From assembly GCA_019634025.1 (NCBI GenBank), contig JAHQWC010000001.1:1-34703 (forward strand): DNA of 34,703 nucleotides, read 5' to 3'. Positions within the stretch are counted from its first letter, which is position 1. Each line of letters begins with the position of its first letter. Under the pieces are notes generated by a model, which did no database searches, was not told the DNA's origin, and saw only the letters and a program-made list of their open reading frames with translations. This DNA comes from Vampirovibrio sp. (GTDB lineage Bacteria > Cyanobacteriota > Vampirovibrionia > Vampirovibrionales > Vampirovibrionaceae). Below, piece after piece: positions 26,593 through 34,703 of the stretch. The position numbers were made by a program, and so were the translations under genes.

Positions 26593-27388
26593 ACAGTATA
26601 AAGACTCAGCAATAATCCAACGCCTCATCATTAGCCTCACGGCAATGATGATGGTATGGGCAGGTTTCGGAAACATCGACGCCCATGCCGCCCTTATTGA
26701 CGAGGGGCATATTGGTGAAGCTGTACAGGAATATGTACACGCCATCATCACGGATAAAGCCCATGAAGAGGAGCCTCATTCAGAGCGTTTAAGTGATGCG
26801 CCTGAAAGCGTAAACGTCAGTATCATTCGAGTACCGGGCGCGCCATTCAATTTTGCAGAAGCAGCTCAACCCGAAGACGTTACGCTCTCCCTGGAATCCT
26901 CGCTGGAGAAGCAGTTTTCCAACCGGGCCATTGTCAGAGTCACCATGGCCGACCCCACCGGCAAAACCCATACCATCGGTGTACCGGTAAAAATAAAAAT
27001 TAAAAAACCCGTCTGGGTCGTCAAAAATCGTGTCCGGGCAAACCAAACCCTTTCCAAACGAGACTTCAAACTGGAAACTCGTGACATCAGCATGCACTAT
27101 GACACCGCTGTGGGAAAAGACCGGAACCTCAACAGTTATGTCGCCAGGGTCAACCTACTGCCGGGGCAACTGTTGGATGCCCGGCAAATTAAAACCCCGG
27201 CAGATATTCTACGGGACGATGTGGTGAGTATTGTAATCCACACCGGCAAAACCAAAATCACTGTTCGCGGACTCGCCTTGGAAGAAGGCAATATCGGCGA
27301 CACCATCCGGGTCCGGTATCAGCAGGATCGTCGCAGATCCTATCGGGCAAAAATCATTCGGCCCAAAACAGTTCTGGTGAATATTTAA
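26585..27388 (+). CDS. flgA: Flagellar P-ring assembly chaperone FlgA
   Basis: SAF-like C-terminus (KNRVRANQTLSKRDFKLETRDIS...LLPGQLLDARQIKTPADILRDDVVSIVIHTGKTKITVRGLALEEGNIGDTIRVR); between flgG and flgH; TTG start overlapping flgG is tentative. Confidence 0.87.
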   Translation: MSRQYKDSAIIQRLIISLTAMMMVWAGFGNIDAHAALIDEGHIGEAVQEYVHAIITDKAHEEEPHSERLSDAPESVNVSIIRVPGAPFNFAEAAQPEDVTLSLESSLEKQFSNRAIVRVTMADPTGKTHTIGVPVKIKIKKPVWVVKNRVRANQTLSKRDFKLETRDISMHYDTAVGKDRNLNSYVARVNLLPGQLLDARQIKTPADILRDDVVSIVIHTGKTKITVRGLALEEGNIGDTIRVRYQQDRRRSYRAKIIRPKTVLVNI

Positions 27389-27402
27389 AGGAGGCGACTG
27401 AC

Positions 27403-28080
27403 GTGACGATTTTTTATCACCCGCAAAAAATGCTGCACCGCACGGCTGCCGCTTCGCTTCTACTGGCAATATCTATTGCCTCATTTCAAGGTGTAGGATT
27501 CTGCGAATCCTTATTCCGGGCCGGCGTTTCCCATTCGGTTAATACACCCAGCACACCCAGATCCCTCTACACCCAACCTCGGCCAGAGCACGTGGGTGAC
27601 ATAATCACCATACAGCTCAATGAAACGGGCCAGCAGCAGATTAACGGCGATCTCACCCTCAACCGAAACCAAACTGTAGAAGATAACCAGACCAGCCGGG
27701 TCAACGACATTATTCACAGCTGGGGCGTCCCCAACTTTATTAACTTCCCCACCTTTGACGGCGTGGTAAAAAACAACAACACCACCAGCCGGGTTCAATC
27801 TCTACGCAACACCATTTTGTCGGACAACATTACCTGCCAAGTTATTCAGGTCCTACCCAATGGATATTTAATGGTACAGGGACACAAAACCATTGCCATG
27901 AACAAAGAGCGCCAAGACATGTTTGTCACCGGCATCGTCAACCCGTTTTACCTGAACCGCAACAACCAAATCGCCTCCAACCAAGTGGGCAATCTTCAGG
28001 TCATGATCGGCGGCAAAGGCGTGTTAAGCCGCCAACAGGGTGACGGCATGATCAACAAGCTATATCAACTTTACTACTAG
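27403..28080 (+). CDS. flgH: Flagellar L-ring protein FlgH
   Basis: VGDIITIQLNETGQQQINGD, VQGHKTIAMNKERQDMFVTGIVNPFYLNRNNQIASNQVGNLQVMIGGKG; GTG start with AGGAGG RBS. Confidence 0.92.
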   Translation: MTIFYHPQKMLHRTAAASLLLAISIASFQGVGFCESLFRAGVSHSVNTPSTPRSLYTQPRPEHVGDIITIQLNETGQQQINGDLTLNRNQTVEDNQTSRVNDIIHSWGVPNFINFPTFDGVVKNNNTTSRVQSLRNTILSDNITCQVIQVLPNGYLMVQGHKTIAMNKERQDMFVTGIVNPFYLNRNNQIASNQVGNLQVMIGGKGVLSRQQGDGMINKLYQLYY

Positions 28081-28104
28081 GACTTACTTAATGGAGGCCT
28101 CTCA

Positions 28105-29241
28105 ATGAAACCATCAACACATCAGACAAAACGGCTCCTGTCTCTCTTATTGATGCCAGGACTGTTGATGATGGGATTGATGATCTCATCTCCCACCAAG
28201 ACGATGGCAGCCTCTTTAAGATTAAAAGACATCATTCACATCAAGGGCGTGCGGGTTAACCAATTAGTCGGCTATGGCCTGGTAATGGGACTAAACCGTA
28301 CCGGAGACAAGAGCCGGTCGACTCAGAACGCAGAGTTTAATCTCATCCAAAATTTTGGCGGACGGTTGAATAACGAAAACGACATTCGAAGCACTAACAC
28401 CGCTGCAGTTATCATCACTGCCACTGTCCCTCCTTTTGCAAAACCAGGCGATCAAATCGACGTGGTGGTGTCCTCCATGAAAGACGCCAAAAGCCTGGAA
28501 GGCGGCACTCTTATCAGTACGCAAATGATTGCTCCCAACGGCGAGGTCATTGCCGTCGCCCAAGGCCCAGTATCTACCGGCGGCACCTCGGTTAGCGCCG
28601 GTGGATCTTCGAAAAGAACCGCCATCACCACCACCGGCAGAATTCCCAACGGCGCCATCATGGAACGAGAAATCCACACCGACATTGGCGACGGGACAGG
28701 CATCGAAATCATGATTAACCGCACCGACTTTACCCTGGCCAGCCGGGTAGCTGAATCCATCTCCAAAAACCTGGCGCCGGCCCAAGCCATTGACGGCAGC
28801 ACCATTCGGGTAGAACTACCGGAACAATACATCAGCAACCGCATCCCGTTTATCGCCAAGTTGGAAAACCTAAACGTTGAATCTACCATTGAGGTTGCCA
28901 AGGTCGTGGTAAACGAACGCACCGGCACCATTGTCATTGGCAACAGCGTCCGTCTACTTCCGGCGGCTGTCGCTCACGGCGGTATTACGGTAAGTGTGGA
29001 AACCGAAAATTCAGTCTCGCAACCCGACGCCTTTACCGGTGGACAAACCGTGGGGGTGACCAACAGTGAAATTGAAATCGTAGAAGAGAGCGGCTCGTTG
29101 GTAGAACTTAGCTCTAACGCAACGTTGCAAGACCTGGTGTCCGCCTTAAATGCCATTGGGGTAACCCCCAACGACCTCATTTCTATCTTGCAGGCGCTTA
29201 AAGCTGCTGGCAGCCTGGAGGCAAACTTAGAAATTATTTAG
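28105..29241 (+). CDS. flgI: Flagellar P-ring protein FlgI
   Basis: RLKDIIHIKGVRVNQLVGYGLVMGLNRTGDKS, NTAAVIITATVPPFAKPGDQIDVVVSS, ARTGTIVIG-type and TLQDLVSALNAIGVTPNDLISILQALKAAGSL motifs. Confidence 0.96.
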   Translation: MKPSTHQTKRLLSLLLMPGLLMMGLMISSPTKTMAASLRLKDIIHIKGVRVNQLVGYGLVMGLNRTGDKSRSTQNAEFNLIQNFGGRLNNENDIRSTNTAAVIITATVPPFAKPGDQIDVVVSSMKDAKSLEGGTLISTQMIAPNGEVIAVAQGPVSTGGTSVSAGGSSKRTAITTTGRIPNGAIMEREIHTDIGDGTGIEIMINRTDFTLASRVAESISKNLAPAQAIDGSTIRVELPEQYISNRIPFIAKLENLNVESTIEVAKVVVNERTGTIVIGNSVRLLPAAVAHGGITVSVETENSVSQPDAFTGGQTVGVTNSEIEIVEESGSLVELSSNATLQDLVSALNAIGVTPNDLISILQALKAAGSLEANLEII

Positions 29242-29261
29242 ACAATTATGGAACGTTATTA

Positions 29262-29266
29262 AAAAG
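29262..29266. repeat. Left copy of putative 5-bp target site duplication (AAAAG)
   Basis: AAAAG immediately left of the 13-bp TIR; identical AAAAG at 29401-29405. Confidence 0.6.
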
Positions 29267-29400
29267 AGGACTTACGCAAAATGTGCTATAACGACGCAGA
29301 TACGAGGAACGAGCAGCGGACGCAAGGAGCATACTGGTAGTACGTGACGCCGCGGAGCAGCACAGTGACGAAGTAAATGCGAGTTAGTTGCGTAAGTCCT
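29267..29400. mobile_element. 134-bp MITE-like non-autonomous element
   Basis: Perfect 13-bp terminal inverted repeats AGGACTTACGCAA (29267-29279) / TTGCGTAAGTCCT (29388-29400), no ORF, flanked by AAAAG direct repeats, inserted in the flgI-flgJ gap. Confidence 0.85.
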
Positions 29401-29405
29401 AAAAG
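29401..29405. repeat. Right copy of putative 5-bp target site duplication (AAAAG)
   Basis: Matches 29262-29266. Confidence 0.6.
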
Positions 29406-29432
29406 AGAGATTATTCAGGAGAAGACCCGTTC

Positions 29433-29903
29433 ATGTTGGGAAAATATGTAGACCAACAACCGCAAACCAACTTAGTTCAGCAACAACACAAGCTGGACAC
29501 CTTAAAGTTGCGCGCGTTAAACCAGAACGGGGTCACCAAGCCTTCTAAAGAAGAAGAACAAAAAAAGATGCTGGAGGTGGCCCAGCAGTTTGAAGCCATT
29601 TTTGTCAAACAACTGCTGGACGCCATGGACAAAACCATTGTGCGCAGCGACTTAATGGACGGCGGGAAGGCCGAGGAAACATTTCGGGGCATGTTATATC
29701 AACACATTGCCGATACGGTGAGCAGCCAGCCGGCTGGAAAAACCGGCAACGGCAGTGGTATTGGCTTGGCTCAAGAGGTGTATAAACAAATGGCCCGGCA
29801 GCAAGAAAGCCTGGCAAACACAGAAACCTTAAAGAACCAGACAACTAACAACTCGGTTAATACAGAAGGGTCAAAACAAAATACTAGAGGGCAAACGGGA
29901 TGA
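29433..29903 (+). CDS. flgJ: Flagellar rod-binding protein FlgJ (rod-capping domain only)
   Basis: EEEQKKMLEVAQQFEAIFVKQLLDAMDKTI...GGKAEETFRGMLYQHIADTVSSQ; lacks a muramidase domain. Confidence 0.88.
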   Translation: MLGKYVDQQPQTNLVQQQHKLDTLKLRALNQNGVTKPSKEEEQKKMLEVAQQFEAIFVKQLLDAMDKTIVRSDLMDGGKAEETFRGMLYQHIADTVSSQPAGKTGNGSGIGLAQEVYKQMARQQESLANTETLKNQTTNNSVNTEGSKQNTRGQTG

Positions 29904-30241
29904 TTCAATCAAGCAACATTATTCAACCCAACCCACGTCAGGTCACCCCTGATCAAATTGAGCGTCGGTCACGTTCTGATAAATCAATGGCGGCGCCTCA
30001 ACCTCAGGATGAGGTGGCATTTTCACCGGCGCTTCAAAAAGCGCGTCAGCAAGTTCAACCTGAACAGGCTACACGTGGTTCTCGCATGGCTTCTAAACCC
30101 GTTGCAGATCCGTATAACGGTATTCCGGTTCGTCAGGTACAACAGGTAGCCAAAGATCTCGGCTACGTAGACCTGTCTCCAAAGGCCATCAAACAGGCCT
30201 ATATCATGGGCGAAAGCCTACTGGCAGACTATCGCGCATAA
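29900..30241 (+). CDS. FlgM-like anti-sigma-28 factor (tentative)
   Basis: Small protein between flgJ and the flgN-like gene; disordered N-terminus, DEVAFSPALQKARQQV and C-terminal VDLSPKAIKQAYIMGESLLADYRA resemble FlgM layout. Confidence 0.5.
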   Translation: MIQSSNIIQPNPRQVTPDQIERRSRSDKSMAAPQPQDEVAFSPALQKARQQVQPEQATRGSRMASKPVADPYNGIPVRQVQQVAKDLGYVDLSPKAIKQAYIMGESLLADYRA

Positions 30242-30275
30242 TCGGCTTTCAAGAATAACAGAGAGGACTAGATCC

Positions 30276-30788
30276 GTGACTTCAACCCAACACAACAAGG
30301 CACTAAAACAACTGCTGGAACAACAAGTCGACTTGTCCAACCAGGTAGAAGCCAAAATGTTGGACCGAAAAGCGGCCATTATTGTGGGAGACCCCCAACC
30401 TCTGGGCGCCTTGGATGAAGAATTGCTGACCCTGGGCCGTCAACTAGAGCAGATAGAAAAAAAGCGTCAGGCGCTCATGGTTGAAATGGGTGTTGAATCC
30501 GATCGACTCACTGATGTTATTGACACCCTGCCACCAGCAGATGTCGCCGTCTTTCAGCAACTCCACAAAAAACTGAAAACCGTCACCCAGAATATTCAAG
30601 AAATTAACCAGTCCAGCAAGACACTGCTGGAACTCTCCTTGAAATACATCGAACAAACCGTCCAGATTATTGCCGACGCCTTACTCCCAGAAGGCGCGGG
30701 CTATACCCAAACCGGTGGAAAAACTGACGCTCAGGATACCAGTGGTGTATTGGGGCAATCCAAATCCACCATTGAACACTCAGCATAG
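30276..30788 (+). CDS. FlgN-like flagellar export chaperone (tentative)
   Basis: Helical/coiled-coil protein (LKQLLEQQVDLSNQVEAKMLDRKAAI...QQLHKKLKTVTQNIQEINQSSKTLLELSLKYIEQTVQII) directly upstream of flgK. Confidence 0.72.
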   Translation: MTSTQHNKALKQLLEQQVDLSNQVEAKMLDRKAAIIVGDPQPLGALDEELLTLGRQLEQIEKKRQALMVEMGVESDRLTDVIDTLPPADVAVFQQLHKKLKTVTQNIQEINQSSKTLLELSLKYIEQTVQIIADALLPEGAGYTQTGGKTDAQDTSGVLGQSKSTIEHSA

Positions 30789-30873
30789 TTTTTTTATTAG
30801 GAATCAATACACATCAGGAATCCTTAAAAAGTAGAACCCAGAGAAGAGAGAACGAAATTAAGAGAGAAACCCC

Positions 30874-32403
30874 ATGATCTCACCCGGCTTTTTTAGCTTT
30901 TTTAACTCACAACGGGCGTTGTTTACGGCGCAAACCGCCATGAACACCGTGAGTCATAACATCTCTAACGCCAACACACCTGGCTATAGTAAACAGCGCG
31001 TAGAAATGGAGGCACACTTCGCCTACTCTGCCCCATTGTTAAACGCCAGACAAGAGTCTGGCCAAATTGGCCAAGGTGTTACGATTACCGAGATAAATCG
31101 ATCCAGGGACGTCTTCTTAGATGCCTCTATTCGCCAGGAAAATTCTATTTTAGGCACCAACGTCAACCTGCGAAATGTCTTGCAGCAGCTTGAAGGCATC
31201 TTAAACGAGCCGTCTACCGGCGGTATTAACGGTACTATTCAAAACTTATTTGAAGCCGCCCAAGAACTCAGTTTAAACCCTGAGAGTACCGCTGTCCGAA
31301 CAGAATTTTTACAACAGGGCATCGATCTCATCACGGTATTTCAGCAACAAGGACAGCAACTTCAGGATTTACGGCGCAACCTAGTAGGTGAACCCGGCAT
31401 TGCCGGCAGCTTTGGTGTTAGCCAATTGGCCATTAACGTTCAGGATATTAACGACAAACTAGAGACTATTGCCCAATTGAACCGGGAAATTTTGGCCATT
31501 ACCACTACCGGCGCAACCCCGAATGATCTGTTTGATCAACGAGATCTTATGTTGGATGAACTCTCCCAATTAGTAGATATTGACGTGACGGCTACCGCCA
31601 GCAACCAGATTAACGTAGAGGTCGCCGGACAGTTGATGGTTCGGGGTGTGACTCAACTGGATAGCTTGGAAGTTGTAGAAAACACCGGCGTCATCGATGT
31701 CGCCTTCCCAGTACCGGACAACGATCCTTCTTTGGTTCGAACAGTTACCGGCGGAGTCACCATTAATAACTTGATTCAAGATGGTGCTGTTCGCGGTATT
31801 TTAACTGCTGGCGGCAACGGAACCACCACGACTACTGTTCGAGGAGTCTTAGGCGATCTGGACACATTACTTACGGAAATTGCGACCCAAGTCAACGCAC
31901 TTCAAGCAACTGGTCGAGATATTAACGGCAACCTCAGCCCAGCACCTATATTTGATTTACCTGTCGGTGCGGGATTAGATCTGTTCCGGTACCAGATTAA
32001 CCCAACGGTGTTGGCAGACCCCAACTTAGTAGCTGCCGCAATAAACGACCCCGCTGCAACAGGTCCACCAGCAGGATTTGCAGGTCCAGGAGACGGTAGA
32101 AATGCTTTGCTGATGGGACAACTTCGAGACGGCGCTTTTGCTGGGCTTGGTAATACCGGATTTGTAGAATATTTTAACGGTGTCGTCGCCAACTTGGGGA
32201 TTGATACCCGATCCTTTGAGAACCGCTCTGATGCTCAGGAGAGCCTTACCACATCTCTCGACTTACGTCGGCAATCTATTTCCGGCGTCAATGTAGAAGA
32301 GGAACTCATCGACATGATCCGGTTCCAGCGGGCATTTGAAGCAGCGTCTAAAGTGGTGCAGGTTTTTGATGAAATTGTGCAAAACATTATCAATATTCAA
32401 TAG
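30874..32403 (+). CDS. flgK: Flagellar hook-associated protein 1 FlgK
   Basis: FFSFFNSQRALFTAQTAMNTVSHNISNANTPGYSKQRVEM; C-terminal SGVNVEEELIDMIRFQRAFEAASKVVQVFDEIVQNII. Confidence 0.96.
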   Translation: MISPGFFSFFNSQRALFTAQTAMNTVSHNISNANTPGYSKQRVEMEAHFAYSAPLLNARQESGQIGQGVTITEINRSRDVFLDASIRQENSILGTNVNLRNVLQQLEGILNEPSTGGINGTIQNLFEAAQELSLNPESTAVRTEFLQQGIDLITVFQQQGQQLQDLRRNLVGEPGIAGSFGVSQLAINVQDINDKLETIAQLNREILAITTTGATPNDLFDQRDLMLDELSQLVDIDVTATASNQINVEVAGQLMVRGVTQLDSLEVVENTGVIDVAFPVPDNDPSLVRTVTGGVTINNLIQDGAVRGILTAGGNGTTTTTVRGVLGDLDTLLTEIATQVNALQATGRDINGNLSPAPIFDLPVGAGLDLFRYQINPTVLADPNLVAAAINDPAATGPPAGFAGPGDGRNALLMGQLRDGAFAGLGNTGFVEYFNGVVANLGIDTRSFENRSDAQESLTTSLDLRRQSISGVNVEEELIDMIRFQRAFEAASKVVQVFDEIVQNIINIQ

Positions 32404-32420
32404 CATAGAGGTCCATCACT

Positions 32421-33368
32421 ATGAGTATTAACCGAGTCTCCTCCGGCTTCCTGACGGACCAGGCCATTTTCCACGTCAATACCAACCAACTGCTGATGAG
32501 TAGGTTGCAAGAACGCCTGGCTTCCGGCCAAAATATTAACCAACCCTCTGATGATCCTGTGGGCCTGACCCGGATTTTAAGTTTATCCAACACCTTAAAG
32601 ACAGACGAGCGGTTTGCCCGAAACATTGAGCAGGCAACTGCCGAAGTGAACACCTCAGACACCGTGATGAACAACGTTACCGATCTCATTCACCGGGCAA
32701 AGGAACTGGGTGTCCAGGGCGCTACCTTTACCAATAACCAAAACGGCCGTGACGGCATTGCCTTGGAGATTGATGAAATCATTAACCAAATGGTACAGCT
32801 GGGGAATACTGCCATTTCGGGCAAATTCTTGTTTGCCGGCATGAGAACCAGCACCACACCCTTTAACCGGATAGGCGATGACGTTACCTATGCTGGCACT
32901 CCGGCAACCGAAGATTTCGGCCGTCCAGCAGAAATATCACGAGGGGTTGAAGTAGATATTAATATCAATGGCGAAAACCTATTGGGTCAAGCATCCCTGG
33001 CAACATCAATCCCTCCTGTTTTTAACCCCGGATCTGGTGGGGTATTTCGGACCTTAATAGAATTGAAATTGAACTTAGAGCAGGGAGACACCGATGAAGT
33101 TCGACTAAGGCTCGATGAGCTGGATACAGATCTAAACAACGTTCTGGCGCAACAAGCTCGTGTCGGCTCTGTCTCAAACCGTCTTAATTTAACTGCCAAC
33201 CGATTGCAAGAGCGCGAGGCTATTTTTACCCAGCAGTATGCCTCGATCCAGGACATCGATATGGCCGCAACCATTGCCGACCTAAACCAACAAGAAAGTA
33301 CATTTCAGGCATCCCTGGCAGTTACCGCAAGAGCCATTCAACCCTCGCTTCTCAATTTTTTAAGATAG
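32421..33368 (+). CDS. flgL: Flagellar hook-associated protein 3 FlgL
   Basis: Flagellin-like ends: MLMSRLQERLASGQNINQPSDDPVGLTRILSLSNTL...DIDMAATIADLNQQESTFQASLAVTARAIQPSLLNFLR. Confidence 0.94.
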   Translation: MSINRVSSGFLTDQAIFHVNTNQLLMSRLQERLASGQNINQPSDDPVGLTRILSLSNTLKTDERFARNIEQATAEVNTSDTVMNNVTDLIHRAKELGVQGATFTNNQNGRDGIALEIDEIINQMVQLGNTAISGKFLFAGMRTSTTPFNRIGDDVTYAGTPATEDFGRPAEISRGVEVDININGENLLGQASLATSIPPVFNPGSGGVFRTLIELKLNLEQGDTDEVRLRLDELDTDLNNVLAQQARVGSVSNRLNLTANRLQEREAIFTQQYASIQDIDMAATIADLNQQESTFQASLAVTARAIQPSLLNFLR

Positions 33369-33525
33369 TATCTTTATAAAAAAAACCCTTAGCATCCCGC
33401 CATCACTTTTTTATCCGGGTTTATAGTAAGATAGAGTTGATCTTAAAGTTGGCAGTTTCAGCAGCCAACTTGTAAGTATGCACTTATCCGCCCTGCCTAT
33501 TCAAGCTGTCCGGGAGAGTCTATTG

Positions 33526-34545
33526 ATGATGAATAAATTTTTTTCCTGTCTATTGGCCGTTACTGTATCGTTAAGCATCATGACTCCCACTTGGGCAGCG
33601 GCTGCTACCATCAACCCTGATGAAACCATTCGGGTGGTGGGGACTGAGCAAAATTCTGAAGATGTAAAAAGTATCCTGTCTCTCATCCAAGAGTTGATGG
33701 ACGCCTCTAATAATCATGACCTGCCAGGTGTACTGAAAAACTTTTCTCCCCGGTTTGTCAGCGGCGACAACTTGTCTCTTCAGGATGTCAAAAACCTGAT
33801 TGAAGACACCTGGAAAACATATCCGGATATTAAATACGAAACCAAAACCTTAGAAATTCGGATTAACGGCGACTGGGCCACGGTGGAAAGCATTGACACA
33901 GCCATTGCTACGGCAAAATCTGACGACGGGAACCCGGACAATATCGGCACCCTGCAAAGCAAGTCTAGAGGCTTATTATTTTTACGCCGGTTGAGCCGTT
34001 CGTGGGAAATCCAGAGCGACTACACCATTTACGAACAAGCAAAAATTGCATACGGTAAAGCCAAAAATCTGGATATTATTCTATCCACCCCAGATCAGGT
34101 TTTTGCTGGCGAGTCCTACACAGCACGAGTAGATATCGATGTTGCCTCCGGCAATGTCGCCATTGCTTCCATTACCAATAACCCCCTGATTTATCCTCAA
34201 CCCAAACCGGAAGAGAAATTCCGGACAATGACTGATAGGCAGGCCGATCTAGAGCGGGTGTTTGAGGCCAACTCTGCCAACAAAAACGAGATTGTCACCG
34301 CTACCATTGGCATTACGGAAATTGGTCAAGGCAGCAGCGAGCACCCCACCATTACCCTGAACGGCGTTGCCACTATCGTCAAACGGGTCAACGTACTGCC
34401 GGTGTCTCAAAGCAAGGACGGACAAGATCCAACCAAACTGGTGAAGAAATCGGCAAATGGCAAGCTGGATTATACCCAAGAGCCTAAAGCCGAAGCTGAC
34501 GCCAACAAGTCTGATGGCGATATCGAGGATAAAGATCAAGGGTAA
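33526..34545 (+). CDS. Secreted hypothetical protein with NTF2/SnoaL-like domain
   Basis: Signal peptide MMNKFFSCLLAVTVSLSIMTPTWAAA; SLIQELMDASNNHDLPGVLKNFSPRFVS...GDWATVESIDTAIA...SWEIQSDY resembles an NTF2-like fold; acidic C-terminal tail. Confidence 0.65.
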   Translation: MMNKFFSCLLAVTVSLSIMTPTWAAAATINPDETIRVVGTEQNSEDVKSILSLIQELMDASNNHDLPGVLKNFSPRFVSGDNLSLQDVKNLIEDTWKTYPDIKYETKTLEIRINGDWATVESIDTAIATAKSDDGNPDNIGTLQSKSRGLLFLRRLSRSWEIQSDYTIYEQAKIAYGKAKNLDIILSTPDQVFAGESYTARVDIDVASGNVAIASITNNPLIYPQPKPEEKFRTMTDRQADLERVFEANSANKNEIVTATIGITEIGQGSSEHPTITLNGVATIVKRVNVLPVSQSKDGQDPTKLVKKSANGKLDYTQEPKAEADANKSDGDIEDKDQG

Positions 34546-34551
34546 GGTGCG

Positions 34552-34703
34552 GTGACGCCAAATTCTGTGGAGATGGACTCTGCCTCGACTCAATCTTCCG
34601 GGATAGCTTTCAATCCAATGCCTCTTACCGTTCGGCTAGGTCTTCTGTCTAGCTTAATTCTGTTTTACTTGGCGGATCAATCCGTAAAATCTTCTATCCG
34701 TCA
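34552..34703 (+). CDS. N-terminal part of a hypothetical protein with a hydrophobic segment (truncated by the right window edge)
   Basis: GTG at 34552 opens an uninterrupted frame VTPNSVEMDSASTQSSGIAFNPMPLTVRLGLLSSLILFYLADQSVKSSIR to the window end; absent from the ORF track. Confidence 0.45.
   Translation, partial: MTPNSVEMDSASTQSSGIAFNPMPLTVRLGLLSSLILFYLADQSVKSSIR

Noticed and set aside
28079-28087. AGGACTTAC, a 9-bp match to the MITE terminal repeat, at the flgH stop codon
   Set aside because: Only a partial match, no paired inverted end, and it overlaps the stop codon; best explained by chance.
28291-28943. Minus-strand ORFs (164 and 163 aa) antisense to flgI
   Set aside because: Two overlapping antisense frames opposite a strongly conserved gene; typical spurious ORFs.
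1-34703. CRISPR array, rRNA, tRNA or prophage
   Set aside because: No regularly spaced repeats, RNA gene signatures or phage structural genes were recognised by reading; a tRNAscan/Infernal run would be needed to exclude them formally.

Overview
This 34.7-kb window looks like a bacterial chromosomal segment with a diderm gene set. Gene content is reminiscent of non-photosynthetic cyanobacterial relatives (Vampirovibrionia/Melainabacteria); that placement is inference only. From left to right: (1) an envelope-glycan cluster: the C-terminal end of a probable ArnT/PMT-type glycosyltransferase, a GT2 DPM1/ArnC-like transferase and a UPF0104/AglD-like flippase; (2) a BamA/Omp85 protein and a Skp/OmpH chaperone, with a strong intrinsic terminator; (3) an MscS channel, a lone TadE-like pseudopilin and a Gly/Gln-rich protein; (4) a GHL10-type glycoside hydrolase-like protein, a HEAT-repeat protein, orphan membrane proteins and a DoxX protein with a Lys-rich tail; (5) a divergent Lon-like AAA+ protease with a large non-canonical N-terminus; (6) FolD, a DAACS symporter, a very acidic low-complexity protein and QueF; (7) an arginine dihydrolase (ArgZ/AgrE-like) domain with an unusual N-terminal LOR/SDH-type domain; (8) a flagellar cluster: slt, flgF, flgG, flgA, flgH, flgI, flgJ, flgM-like, flgN-like, flgK, flgL. 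A 134-bp MITE-like element with perfect 13-bp terminal inverted repeats and a 5-bp target duplication sits between flgI and flgJ. The observations most worth following up are the rearranged arginine dihydrolase architecture, the MITE, the Lon variant and the acidic orphan protein. No CRISPR array, rRNA or tRNA was recognised.
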